Shown here: one piece after another, positions 9,457-16,823 of the stretch
How the letters are laid out: each line of letters opens with the position of its first letter
Numbering within the stretch: the first letter of the stretch is position 1
Notes under the pieces: model-generated
The model's input: the letters and a program-made list of their open reading frames with translations, nothing else
Database searches by the model: none
Told to the model about the DNA's origin: nothing
Program-made: the position numbers and the translations under genes
Source: an uncultured Collinsella sp.
GTDB lineage: Bacteria > Actinomycetota > Coriobacteriia > Coriobacteriales > Coriobacteriaceae
NCBI GenBank assembly: GCA_900544725.1
Contig: UQWK01000023.1
Coordinates: 1-33,041 of the forward strand
Length of the DNA: 33,041 nt
Direction of reading: 5' to 3'

Positions 9457-9467
9457 TCAAGCAAGAG

Positions 9468-9500
9468 GCGCCCTCAAGCACATCCGCTTGAGGGCGCTTT
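9468..9500 (+). terminator. Intrinsic terminator of rpoD
   Basis: A perfect 12-bp stem (GCGCCCTCAAGC / GCTTGAGGGCGC) with a six-base loop ACATCC is followed by TTT. It begins 11 bases after the rpoD stop codon. The T-run is short but the stem is very strong. Confidence 0.85.
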
Positions 9501-9504
9501 CATG

Positions 9505-9560
9505 TAGTCGTTGGGGACGTTCTTGAATGACTAGTCGTTTAAGAACGTCCCCAATGACTA
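9505..9560. repeat. REP-like palindromic repeat, inverted pair of units
   Basis: The two outer arms (9505-9524 and 9541-9560) are inverted repeats, with 14 perfect bases (TTGGGGACGTTCTT / AAGAACGTCCCCAA) and flanking TAGTCG / TGACTA differing by one wobble pair. The centre contains the perfect palindrome GACTAGTC. It can be read as two copies of a ~30-base unit in opposite orientation sharing this centre. A single copy of the same unit lies at 29814-29841. The structure resembles REP/BIME elements that are mobilised by Y1-type transposases. No such transposase is in this window. Confidence 0.7.
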
Positions 9561-9586
9561 GGTCGGAAAATTTCTTAAAAAAGTTC

Positions 9587-9614
9587 TTGCCCTTCGCCCA
9601 ATCGTCCGTATAAT
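9587..9614 (+). promoter_or_regulatory. Promoter of the tRNA-Asn genes
   Basis: TTGCCC (9587-9592) as -35 and a perfect TATAAT (9609-9614) as -10 are separated by 16 bases. Transcription would begin near 9621, about 25 bases before the first tRNA. This is the best sigma-70-like promoter by eye in the window. Confidence 0.7.
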
Positions 9615-9644
9615 AAACTTCGTTGCTTGAGAGCACGCACCTAT

Positions 9645-9719
9645 TCCTCGGTAGCTCAATGGTAGAGCACGCGGCTGTTAACCGCGCTGTTGTAGGTTCG
9701 AGTCCTACCCGGGGAGCCA
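9645..9719 (+). tRNA. tRNA-Asn (anticodon GTT), copy 1
   Basis: A 75-base cloverleaf is readable throughout. The acceptor arm is TCCTCGG / CCGGGGA with one wobble pair. The D stem is GCTC / GAGC. The anticodon stem CGCGG / CCGCG encloses loop CTGTTAA, giving anticodon GTT. The T stem GTAGG / CCTAC encloses TTCGAGT. The discriminator base is G and the 3' CCA is encoded. It is identical to the second copy at 9754-9828. Confidence 0.97.
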
Positions 9720-9728
9720 GAATTTCTC

Positions 9729-9750
9729 AGCCCATTCCGCTGGGCTTTTA
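9729..9750 (+). terminator. Small hairpin between the two tRNA-Asn genes
   Basis: AGCCCA (9729-9734) pairs with TGGGCT (9741-9746) across the loop TTCCGC, followed by TTTTA. It is a short intrinsic-terminator-like hairpin. It may be partial, allowing readthrough to the second tRNA, for which I see no separate promoter. Confidence 0.55.
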
Positions 9751-9753
9751 AAT

Positions 9754-9828
9754 TCCTCGGTAGCTCAATGGTAGAGCACGCGGCTGTTAACCGCGCTGTT
9801 GTAGGTTCGAGTCCTACCCGGGGAGCCA
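9754..9828 (+). tRNA. tRNA-Asn (anticodon GTT), copy 2
   Basis: The sequence is identical to copy 1 at every position, with the same anticodon loop CTGTTAA (GTT) and encoded CCA. The identity extends a few bases beyond the gene on each side (9643-9720 versus 9752-9829), so the repeat unit is about 109 bases. This suggests recent tandem duplication or gene conversion. Confidence 0.97.
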
Positions 9829-9834
9829 GGTTGT

Positions 9835-9864
9835 AAAACCCGTCGCTTATGCGGCGGGTTTTTT
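9835..9864 (+). terminator. Terminator after the tRNA-Asn pair
   Basis: AAAACCCGTCGC (9835-9846) pairs with GCGGCGGGTTTT (9851-9862), with one wobble, over the tetraloop TTAT, and it ends in a T-run. This is a strong bidirectional-looking intrinsic terminator closing the tRNA transcript. Confidence 0.85.
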
Positions 9865-9960
9865 CATACCGCGATCGTCTGGCGCGAACGTTGCCATATC
9901 AACATTTCGTGTCGAGGATGTAATCCCGCGACCCACCACATCAACATGGCGCGGTCGTTG

Positions 9961-9966
9961 TAGAAT
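9961..9966 (+). promoter_or_regulatory. Possible -10 of the asp23-fakA operon
   Basis: TAGAAT lies 57 bases upstream of the asp23 GTG in the gap after the tRNA terminator (9865-10022). No convincing -35 is visible 16-18 bases upstream. Otherwise the gap shows only AT-richer DNA around 9890-9920 with no clear structure. Confidence 0.35.
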
Positions 9967-10022
9967 ATTGCAATGATTGCTCCCACGAGATGGTGCCGCG
10001 AGCACCAGATAAGGAGATTCTT

Positions 10023-10379
10023 GTGTCTGAGACCATTAACGGCAGCCTGAGCGTCTCGAACGACGTTATTGCCGATATTGCCGGTTATGCCGCGATGACG
10101 TGCTACGGCGTCGTCGGTATGGCCGAACAGCTCCAGGGCGCCGAGAGCGTGCGCCTGCTTGCCGGCCAGCGCCTCCGCAAGGGCGTGCTTGTCTCCGCCG
10201 ACGAGAACGGCCTTACGGTCGATCTTCACGTCGTGCTCGAGAATGGCGTCAACATGAAGTCCGTCTGCCACAATCTTTCGAGCTCCGTTGCCTTTACCCT
10301 GCAGGAGATCGCCCAGATCGATCCCGCCAGCCTTAAGATCGGCATTCACATCGACGCGCTCAAGAGCCGTCTGAACTAG
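10023..10379 (+). CDS. Asp23/Gls24 family envelope stress response protein
   Basis: Asp23/Gls24 (YloU-type) proteins are small cytosolic or membrane-anchored proteins linked to alkaline and envelope stress, and are commonly encoded next to the FakA/YloV gene. The 118-residue product shows the family pattern: a strand-forming GSLSVSNDVIADIAGYAAMTCYGVVGMA, then LLAGQRLRKGVLVSADENGLTVDLHVVLENGVNMKSV, and a C-terminal LKIGIHIDAL. The frame also contains an ATG at 9990. I prefer the GTG at 10023 because AAGGAG precedes it by about 7 bases and no SD precedes the ATG. There is no transmembrane segment. It lies 27 bases ahead of the DAK2 gene, as in Bacillus yloU-yloV. Confidence 0.88.
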   Translation: MSETINGSLSVSNDVIADIAGYAAMTCYGVVGMAEQLQGAESVRLLAGQRLRKGVLVSADENGLTVDLHVVLENGVNMKSVCHNLSSSVAFTLQEIAQIDPASLKIGIHIDALKSRLN

Positions 10380-10406
10380 CATCCGAAAACGGAGATTCAA
10401 ATACCC

Positions 10407-12068
10407 ATGATTGCAAAGACCATTCGCACCTGTTTTCCGATCGCTGCGGCTGCCGTTTCTGACAAGGCCGAGGAGATCAACAAGCTCAACGTCTTCCCCG
10501 TACCCGACGGCGACACCGGCACCAACATGTCGCTCACGCTCGCCTCGGTGACCAAGGAGCTTTCCGCCCTTCCCGCCGATGCCGATATGGAGGCCATCGC
10601 CGGCGCCATCACCCACGGCTCCCTGATGGGTGCCCGCGGCAACTCCGGCGTCATCACCTCGCAAATCCTGCGCGGTGTTGCCGAGGGTCTCGTCTCTGCC
10701 GATGAGCCCATCACGTCTGCCAACATCGCCTATGCGTTCCGTCGCGCCGTCAAGGTCGCCTTCCAGGCCGTCCGTAAGCCCATCGAGGGGACGATCCTCA
10801 CGGTGCTGCGTGATGTCTCGACCAAGGCTGACGAGTGCGAAAAGAAGAAGTTCTCGGCCGAGGACGCACTCGATGCCATCGTCGTCGAGGCCTACCAGTC
10901 CGTCGCCCGCACGCCCGACCTGCTGCCCGTCCTCAAGGAGAACGGCGTTGTCGACTCCGGCGCCTTTGGCTTTGCCATCTTCTTGGAGAACTTTGTTGCC
11001 GCCGCTCTTGGCCGCAGCACCGTTGTCGAGGATTTCTCCGCCACGTTTGATTCCGCTGGCTCTGCCCGTGACGCGGCCCTTGGTCGCGTTGAGATCGAGG
11101 CCAACGACGACTGGGAGGGCTCGGAGTTCCGCTACTGCAACGAGTTCCTCTTTAAGGCCGACGCTCCCTTTGACGAGGACGAGTGCCTTAAGTTTCTGGG
11201 GTCCATGGGCGACTGCGAACTGCTCGTGGGTGCCTACCCCGACTACAAGATCCACGTGCACTCCAACACCCCCAACCTGGTGCTCGAGCACATGCTGCAG
11301 CTCGGTCAGATCTACGAGGTCTTTATCCACAACATGGAGATGGAGGCCCACGACCGTACCGCGAAGATTCATGAGGACCAGGAAAAGGCGGCCGAGCCCG
11401 CCAAGGCGCTGGGCTTTGTCGCCGTTGCCGCCGGTTCGGGCGAGGCCGACATCCTCAAGTCCCTTGGCGTTGACGTGATCGTCTCGGGTGGCCAGACCAT
11501 GAACCCCTCGACCGCCGATCTGCTGGGCGCCGTCGACCAGGTCAACGCGACCTCGGTCATCATCCTGCCCAATAACGGCAACATCCGCATGGCTGCCGAG
11601 GCTGCCGCTTCTGCCTGCACCGACAAGAAGGTTGCCGTCGTTCCCACCAAGACCGTCCCGCAGGCGTTCTCCGCGCTGTTCGCAGTCCTGCCCGATTCCG
11701 AGCTCGAGGATGCCGTCGCCGCCATGGTCGACGCCATCAGCGAGGTTCGCGATGGCGAGGTCACCCGTGCCGTGCGCGATTCCAGCGCCTCTGACGGCTC
11801 TCCGATTCACTCCGGTGACGTCATGGGTATCATTGCCGGCTCCATCGACGTGGTCGGCTCCGATGTGAAGCAGGTCACGCTCGACTGCATTAACCGCATG
11901 CAGGAGGAAGAGGAGGGCGACGCGCTGACGATTCTGGCCGGCGAGGAGCTGTCCGATGAGGCCTTCCAGGAGATCGTCGACGCCATCGAGGAGGCTCAGC
12001 CCGACCTGGAGATTGATGCCCATCGTGGCGAGCAGCCGCTCTATCCCGTGATCTTCTCGATCGAGTAG
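10407..12068 (+). CDS. fakA: DAK2/FakA-type fatty acid kinase catalytic subunit
   Basis: FakA (YloV) phosphorylates exogenous fatty acids presented by a FakB partner, making acyl-phosphate that PlsX/PlsY can use. The N-terminal DhaL/DAK2 domain shows NVFPVPDGDTGTNMS (residues 28-42), which includes the Mg2+-binding aspartates, and GSLMGARGNSGVITSQILRG. The middle and C-terminal domains (from about residue 250) match the YloV architecture, including NTPNLVLEHMLQLG and GGQTMNPSTADLL. The length of 553 residues is typical. SD GGAG lies about 12 bases before the ATG, a little far. No fakB is in the window. Having plsX a few genes downstream fits an acyl-phosphate role. An exact FakA assignment, rather than another DAK2 protein, is inference. 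Confidence 0.85.
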   Translation: MIAKTIRTCFPIAAAAVSDKAEEINKLNVFPVPDGDTGTNMSLTLASVTKELSALPADADMEAIAGAITHGSLMGARGNSGVITSQILRGVAEGLVSADEPITSANIAYAFRRAVKVAFQAVRKPIEGTILTVLRDVSTKADECEKKKFSAEDALDAIVVEAYQSVARTPDLLPVLKENGVVDSGAFGFAIFLENFVAAALGRSTVVEDFSATFDSAGSARDAALGRVEIEANDDWEGSEFRYCNEFLFKADAPFDEDECLKFLGSMGDCELLVGAYPDYKIHVHSNTPNLVLEHMLQLGQIYEVFIHNMEMEAHDRTAKIHEDQEKAAEPAKALGFVAVAAGSGEADILKSLGVDVIVSGGQTMNPSTADLLGAVDQVNATSVIILPNNGNIRMAAEAAASACTDKKVAVVPTKTVPQAFSALFAVLPDSELEDAVAAMVDAISEVRDGEVTRAVRDSSASDGSPIHSGDVMGIIAGSIDVVGSDVKQVTLDCINRMQEEEEGDALTILAGEELSDEAFQEIVDAIEEAQPDLEIDAHRGEQPLYPVIFSIE

Positions 12069-12078
12069 GCATCTGCCC

Positions 12079-14256
12079 ATGTCCGAGCTGTGCTCCGTGC
12101 CGCGCGTCTCGGAGCGCTTTGCCCAGAGCAATGCGCTCGACGAGGATATCGCGCGACTCAAATATGTTTCGGGTAAACGTGAGGAGGCCCTTCGCCGTCT
12201 GGGAATTCGGACGGTGGGGGACCTCCTTCTCCATATTCCTCATCGCTACCTGGACTTCACTCGCTCGTGGTCCATCGAGATGGCGCCCATCGGGACCGTG
12301 TGCACGATTATCGCCACGGTCGATCGTGTCGTCCAAAAGCAGCCCCGCCCGCGTATGCAGGTGACCGAGGTCTCGCTGGTGGACGAGACGGGCGTGCTGC
12401 AAGTCGCCTTTTTCCGTCAGCCCTGGATTGCCCAGCAGTTTAAGCAGGGCGACCGCCTGGCCGTGATGGGTAAGGTCGAGTTTGCCTACGGCTTTAAGCA
12501 GATGGCCTCTCCGCATTTCGAAAAGCTCGACGGCGGGCGTGCCGCGGGCACCATTCTGCCGGTCCATTACGTGAGCGATGGCGTGAGCCAGGCGTGGATG
12601 CGCCGCATCGTTAGCGGCGCGCTCGAAGTGGTCGCCAATCCGTTCGATCCCATTCCCGCGCCGCTGCGCGCAAAGCGGAAGCTCATGAGCAATGCCCGTG
12701 CGCTGCGCTCGATCCACTTTCCCTCGAGCATGGCCGAGCGCGACATCGCGCGCCGGCGTCTTGCCTACGAGGAGTGTCTCTACTTGCAGCTCGCGCTGCG
12801 TCTGCGCAACGATGACGGTATGGTCGACGTGGTGCCTTATGCGCATGCCGCGGGCGAGCATTTGACTGCGCTTAAACAGGCCCTGCCGTTTTCGCTGAGC
12901 GATGAGCAGGAGGCTGCATTTCAAGACATCCTGCATGACATGTGCGATGGCGGTCGCGTGATGAACCGTCTGCTGCTGGGCGACGTCGGTACCGGTAAGA
13001 CCGCCGTTGCCGCCTGCGCGTTGGCGGTTGCGGCCGATAGCGGCACTCAGGCCTGCGTTATGGCGCCCACGGGCGTGCTGGCGCGTCAATATGCCGATAA
13101 GACCGGCCCCTTGCTCTCACAGGCTGGCATGACCTGGGCGCTCCTGACGGGCGCCACGTCAGCGGCCGAGCGTGAACAGATTCATTCGCGGCTCCAGTCT
13201 GGCGAGCTCGACGTGCTCTTTGGTACCCATGCGGTGCTTTCGGAGACCGTCACGTTCAAGCATTTGTCGCTTGTGGTGATCGACGAGCAGCACCGCTTTG
13301 GCGTGGGCCAGCGTAACGCTCTACGCGCAAAGGGCCCGGGTGCCGACTTGCTGGTCATGACTGCCACGCCGATCCCGCGCACGCTGGCGCTTTCGGTGTA
13401 CGGCGACCTGGATACGAGCATCATCCGCCATCGTCCCGTTCCGGGTGCCGGCGTTGAGACGCGCGTCCTCACCGAGTCGAGTCGCGACCTGGCCTATGGC
13501 GCCATTCGCGAGGCGCACGAAAAGGGGCAGCAATCCTACGTGATCTGTCCGCTCGTGGAGCCGAGCGATTCGGCCGATGAGCTCGAAGACGTACCCGGCA
13601 TCGCTCGCGACGACGAAGGCCGCGTGACCGTGCCCGTGCCGTTACATGACACGGCGACCGAGCTCGATCGCCTTCGTCTGGCATTACCGGGGCTTGCCAT
13701 CGAGCGTCTTCATGGCCGCATGCCGGCGGGGGAGAAGGACCGGGTCATCGATGCCTTTAAGCGTGGCGAGATCGATGTGCTCGTCTCGACCACGGTGGTC
13801 GAGGTGGGCGTTGACGTGCCCAACGCAACCGTCATGGTCATCGAGAATGGCGAGCGCTTTGGTTTGGCGGCCTTGCATCAGCTGCGCGGGCGCGTAGGTC
13901 GCGGCAGCGTGTCGGGTACATGCCTGGTCATGACGCACTCCAAGGGCAACGGCGGCGCGTCGGCGGCGCAAGACCGCCTCCAGTCGCTCGAGAAGACCTC
14001 GGACGGCTTTACGCTCGCCCAGATGGACCTGCGTCTGCGCCACGAGGGCGAAATCCTGGGTTACCGCCAGCATGGCGGCGTGACCTTGCGCTTTGTTGAC
14101 CTCGATGCCGACGAGGAATTGATCGAGTGGGCCCATTTGGACGCGGTCGAGCTCTTGCGGTATGCTTGCAACCTTGACTCCGTGGCGACGCGCCCTCTAC
14201 GCGATGCGGTCGCCATGCGGTATCGACACATCTTTAAGGAGGTCAGCGGAGGATGA
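12079..14256 (+). CDS. recG: ATP-dependent DNA helicase RecG
   Basis: RecG remodels stalled replication forks and Holliday junctions. The N-terminal wedge/OB-fold region (residues ~20-250) includes RTVGDLLLHIPHRYLDFTR. The helicase core carries Walker A GDVGTGKT (residues 301-308), the DEQHRFGVGQR box (Walker B DEQH at 402-405), and motif III MTATPIPRTLAL. The second RecA lobe has STTVVEVGVDVPNATVMVIE and HQLRGRVGRG. At 725 residues it is full length. It starts 10 bases after fakA. Its stop overlaps the rsmD start (ATGA), so it is co-transcribed with the downstream methyltransferase gene. Confidence 0.96.
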   Translation: MSELCSVPRVSERFAQSNALDEDIARLKYVSGKREEALRRLGIRTVGDLLLHIPHRYLDFTRSWSIEMAPIGTVCTIIATVDRVVQKQPRPRMQVTEVSLVDETGVLQVAFFRQPWIAQQFKQGDRLAVMGKVEFAYGFKQMASPHFEKLDGGRAAGTILPVHYVSDGVSQAWMRRIVSGALEVVANPFDPIPAPLRAKRKLMSNARALRSIHFPSSMAERDIARRRLAYEECLYLQLALRLRNDDGMVDVVPYAHAAGEHLTALKQALPFSLSDEQEAAFQDILHDMCDGGRVMNRLLLGDVGTGKTAVAACALAVAADSGTQACVMAPTGVLARQYADKTGPLLSQAGMTWALLTGATSAAEREQIHSRLQSGELDVLFGTHAVLSETVTFKHLSLVVIDEQHRFGVGQRNALRAKGPGADLLVMTATPIPRTLALSVYGDLDTSIIRHRPVPGAGVETRVLTESSRDLAYGAIREAHEKGQQSYVICPLVEPSDSADELEDVPGIARDDEGRVTVPVPLHDTATELDRLRLALPGLAIERLHGRMPAGEKDRVIDAFKRGEIDVLVSTTVVEVGVDVPNATVMVIENGERFGLAALHQLRGRVGRGSVSGTCLVMTHSKGNGGASAAQDRLQSLEKTSDGFTLAQMDLRLRHEGEILGYRQHGGVTLRFVDLDADEELIEWAHLDAVELLRYACNLDSVATRPLRDAVAMRYRHIFKEVSGG

Positions 14257-14882
14257 GAATCATCGGCGGCGAATGGCGCGGTCGTAAGATCGAGGAGCCC
14301 CGTGGTCGCGATGTCACCCGCCCCACGACCGATCGCGTGCGCGAGGCGTGCGCATCTATGGTCATGTCGGCATTCGACTTCGATCTGGACGAGGTCCGCG
14401 TGCTGGATGCCTTTGGCGGCTCCGGCGCCTTGGGCATTGAGATGCTCTCGCGTGGCGCCCGCTCGCTCACCACGTTCGAGATCGATCGCAACGCTGCTCG
14501 TCTGATTACCAAGAATATCGAGTCGCTCTGCCGTGACCGTGCGCGTTGGCGTGTGGTGACGGGTGACGTGCTGGCGAGCGCTTCGCGCGGGCGCGTGCCG
14601 GGCGGTCCCTTTGACCTGGTCCTGCTCGACCCGCCCTATGCTTTTGGCGCCGAGCCGGTCGAGGAGCTGCTGCAAAACCTAGCTCAGCAAGGCTTGCTGA
14701 CGCAGGGTGCCTACGCGCTCTTTGAGCACGCCGCGGCCGATACGGGTGCTCACCCGACCGGTTTTGAGACCGTGCGAGAGAAGCGCTACGGCATAACCTC
14801 GGTCGACCTGCTTCGTTGGGTTGGCAACGGCGAGGATGATGGCAACGATAGCGACGCACCCACGGAGGATGCCCATGAGTGA
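14253..14882 (+). CDS. rsmD: 16S rRNA (guanine(966)-N2)-methyltransferase
   Basis: RsmD methylates G966 of 16S rRNA in the 30S subunit using S-adenosylmethionine. The protein begins MRIIGGEWRGRKI with the conserved RPTTDRVREA. The SAM-binding loop is VLDAFGGSGALGIEMLSRGA, and the catalytic motif IV is LLDPPYAF. The 209 residues are slightly longer than usual because of an acidic tail (GEDDGNDSDAPTEDAHE). The ATG overlaps recG by 4 bases behind AAGGAGG. The 3' end overlaps coaD by 8 bases. The rsmD-coaD pair is one of the most conserved neighbourhoods in bacteria. Confidence 0.95.
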   Translation: MRIIGGEWRGRKIEEPRGRDVTRPTTDRVREACASMVMSAFDFDLDEVRVLDAFGGSGALGIEMLSRGARSLTTFEIDRNAARLITKNIESLCRDRARWRVVTGDVLASASRGRVPGGPFDLVLLDPPYAFGAEPVEELLQNLAQQGLLTQGAYALFEHAAADTGAHPTGFETVREKRYGITSVDLLRWVGNGEDDGNDSDAPTEDAHE

Positions 14883-15372
14883 CACCATTAACCGCGTAAT
14901 CGTCCCGGGCACCTTCGATCCCATCACGTTTGGCCATATCGACGTCATTCGCCGCGCCCGCCGCATTTTTCCCAGCGTGATCGTGGCCGTTGCCGAGTCG
15001 CAGGGCAAAAACGGCGTCGGCACCACGTTTATGCTCGACGAGCGCGTGGCGCTGGCCCGTGAGGCGCTCGGCGATATTGACGGCGTCGAGGTGCTGCCCT
15101 TCACCGGCCTCTTAGTCGATTTTGCCCGCGAACAGGGAGCGGGAGCTGTGGTCAAGGGCCTGCGTGCCATGACCGACTTTGAGTACGAGCTGCAGCAGGC
15201 CGACCTCAACTATCGCCTGGATAGCGAGCTGGAGTCCATCTTTGTCATGAGTGCGCCGCAGTACGGCTATATCTCGAGCTCGGTGGTTCGCCAGATTGCC
15301 TCGCTCGGTAGCGACGTCTCTAATTTTGTTCCGTCCAATGTGGTCAAGGCGCTCAAACATCGCTTTTCGTGA
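14875..15372 (+). CDS. coaD: Pantetheine-phosphate adenylyltransferase
   Basis: CoaD (PPAT) transfers AMP to 4'-phosphopantetheine, the penultimate step of coenzyme A synthesis. The signature is VPGTFDPITFGHIDVIRRA (nucleotidyltransferase TFGH motif), followed by VKGLRAMTDFEYELQQADLN and a C-terminal region with ISSSVVRQIASLG. I chose the ATG at 14875, preceded by GGAGG 6 bases upstream, which gives 165 residues, normal for the family. In-frame upstream TTG/ATG codons lie inside rsmD and lack family similarity. It is probably co-translated with rsmD through the 8-base overlap. Confidence 0.96.
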   Translation: MSDTINRVIVPGTFDPITFGHIDVIRRARRIFPSVIVAVAESQGKNGVGTTFMLDERVALAREALGDIDGVEVLPFTGLLVDFAREQGAGAVVKGLRAMTDFEYELQQADLNYRLDSELESIFVMSAPQYGYISSSVVRQIASLGSDVSNFVPSNVVKALKHRFS

Positions 15373-15440
15373 CGTTTTTTAATGCCTGGTGGCATGTGGT
15401 AAACTAACTCGATGATATGTTACCTATGAAAGGAGACCGG

Positions 15441-15938
15441 ATGCCGGGCGAGAATTTTCCTGGCGACAGGATCGTGAGTCTTGTCGACGAGCTCGAGGGG
15501 CTCATCGAAGAGGCTAAGACGCCGTTCGGCAAGAACGCCCAGATGAAGGTTATCGACGCCGACGTCTTCTTTAACATCCTCGACGAGATTCGCATGAGCT
15601 ATCCCGAGGAATGGCAGAAGTCCCGCCGTATCCTCAAGGAGCGAGAGGAGCTTATGGCTTCCGCCGCCGCTCAGGCCGATTCCATCATCGCCGATGCTCA
15701 GCAGCAGGCCCTCACCATTGCCGGTGAGCAGGAGATCGTCCGCTTGGCGCAGCAGCAGGCCGACGATATCCGCGACCGTGCCCAGCAGTATGAACGCGAG
15801 ACGCGCTACGCCGCCGAGGATTACGCCGAGCAGGTCTTTACGCACCTCGAGGAGAACCTCAAGAGCCTGACCGGCACGGTGACTCGTTGCCGTCAGCAGC
15901 TCAACGAGGGTGCCGCCCAGCAGAACGGTCAGTGGTAA
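15441..15938 (+). CDS. DivIVA-like coiled-coil protein, SepIVA-like
   Basis: The 165-residue protein has no enzyme motif. Its N-terminal part (VSLVDELEGLIEEAKTPFGKNAQMKVIDADVFFNILDEIR) is followed by a long Glu/Gln/Ala-rich coiled coil (about residues 60-150), as in DivIVA-related septal proteins. In mycobacteria the septal regulator SepIVA (Rv2927c) lies directly beside the DUF177 gene and rnc. The same neighbours here (DUF177, rpmF, rnc) support a SepIVA-like role in cell division or envelope growth. Automatic annotation often labels such proteins as ATPase or F0 subunit b-like because of the coiled coil. The ATG at 15441 follows AAAGGAG. An in-frame upstream ATG (15426) overlaps that SD and is less likely. 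The gene is preceded by a 68-base gap. Confidence 0.65.
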   Translation: MPGENFPGDRIVSLVDELEGLIEEAKTPFGKNAQMKVIDADVFFNILDEIRMSYPEEWQKSRRILKEREELMASAAAQADSIIADAQQQALTIAGEQEIVRLAQQQADDIRDRAQQYERETRYAAEDYAEQVFTHLEENLKSLTGTVTRCRQQLNEGAAQQNGQW

Positions 15939-16492
15939 TGGCTGAGTTCCCGAGCGTTACCGTCGATCTTTCCGAGCAGCTCGAGTTTCCCGGAGACTCG
16001 TATCCGCTGTCCGGCAAGGTCGATGTCGCCACCTATACGGTGGGCGAGAAGGAGTATCAGCTGCAGGACGGCATTGACTACGATGTGGTCTTTACCAATG
16101 CCGGCACCGGTGTTCTGCTTACGGGCATGGTCCGCGCGCACGCAACCGGTGAGTGCGACCGTTGCCTGGAGCCTGCTTCGTTTGATATTGCCGGTGAGAT
16201 TGAGGAATTCTATCTCTTTAACGAGCCCGAGGATCCCGAGGCCTACGAAGACGGCTACGAGCTGCTGGGCGAGGATCGCATCGTCGATCTGGGTGAGCCC
16301 ATCAACGACGCGGTCGTCATGGACACGCCGTTCGTTGTCCTGTGCAAGCCCGATTGTCGCGGCCTATGCCCCACTTGCGGCATCAATCTCAACGTCGAGC
16401 AATGCGATTGCGCCGCTCAAGCAGAGGCCGAATGGGCCGCTGCCACGGAAAATCCATTTGCAGCATTGAAGAATCTCAAGCTTGACGAGTAA
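15938..16492 (+). CDS. YceD/DUF177 family protein
   Basis: YceD-family (DUF177) proteins are almost always encoded directly upstream of rpmF and are implicated in 23S rRNA accumulation or ribosome assembly, though the mechanism is unclear. The 184-residue product shows the family pattern: a CDRCL motif in the middle (ATGECDRCLEP) and a C-terminal cysteine cluster CKPDCRGLCPTCGINLN followed by CDC, likely a zinc site. The start ATG overlaps the previous stop (TAATG), so translation is probably reinitiated from the SepIVA-like gene. Longer in-frame starts upstream lie inside that gene. rpmF follows after 64 bases. Confidence 0.88.
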   Translation: MAEFPSVTVDLSEQLEFPGDSYPLSGKVDVATYTVGEKEYQLQDGIDYDVVFTNAGTGVLLTGMVRAHATGECDRCLEPASFDIAGEIEEFYLFNEPEDPEAYEDGYELLGEDRIVDLGEPINDAVVMDTPFVVLCKPDCRGLCPTCGINLNVEQCDCAAQAEAEWAAATENPFAALKNLKLDE

Positions 16493-16556
16493 AACTGTGG
16501 TAGTATCGCTACTTGCGCGTAATCGCCACACTGGATAGTTCATAAGGAAGGTCACT

Positions 16557-16736
16557 ATGCCCGTACCTAAACAAAAGCAGGGTCGTATCCGCACTCACAC
16601 CCGCCGTTCCGCCAACATGAAGATCTCGGCTGCGGCTCAGTCCACGTGCCCCCGTTGCGGCGCTGTCAAGCTCCCGCACCACGTGTGCCCCAGCTGCGGT
16701 TTCTACAAGGACCGCGAGGTTATCGTTACCGAGTAA
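16557..16736 (+). CDS. rpmF: 50S ribosomal protein bL32
   Basis: This small ribosomal protein of the large subunit is 59 residues long. It begins MPVPKQKQGRIRTHTRRSAN, matching the family's MAVPKxKxSxxRxxxRRS start. It has a four-cysteine zinc ribbon, C31/C34 in CPRC and C44/C47 in CPSC, so it is the zinc-containing (C+) paralogue. AAGGAAG lies about 6 bases before the ATG. The length and charge are typical. A strong hairpin terminator follows before plsX, so rpmF may mark the end of the recG-rsmD-coaD transcription unit. Confidence 0.96.
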   Translation: MPVPKQKQGRIRTHTRRSANMKISAAAQSTCPRCGAVKLPHHVCPSCGFYKDREVIVTE

Positions 16737-16776
16737 CTGTATACTCTGGATGCGATGCCGTTCCAACTGGAACCAC

Positions 16777-16806
16777 AATGGCCGGCTCAATGAGTCGGCC
16801 ATTTTT
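16777..16806 (+). terminator. Hairpin terminator/attenuator between rpmF and plsX
   Basis: AATGGCCGGCTC pairs with GAGTCGGCCATT (one wobble) over the short loop AAT and is followed by a T-run. It ends only 17 bases before the plsX start codon. A smaller inverted repeat (GTTCCA..TGGAAC, 16760-16773) sits just upstream. Confidence 0.75.
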
Positions 16807-16823
16807 GTATAAGGAGCATGTAT

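Noticed and set aside
9864..12161. Very long minus-strand open frame (765 codons) opposite asp23-fakA
   Set aside because: It mirrors the codon periodicity of the plus-strand genes, spans a tRNA terminator region, and its product is compositionally odd with no recognisable domain. It is a shadow of GC-rich codon bias.
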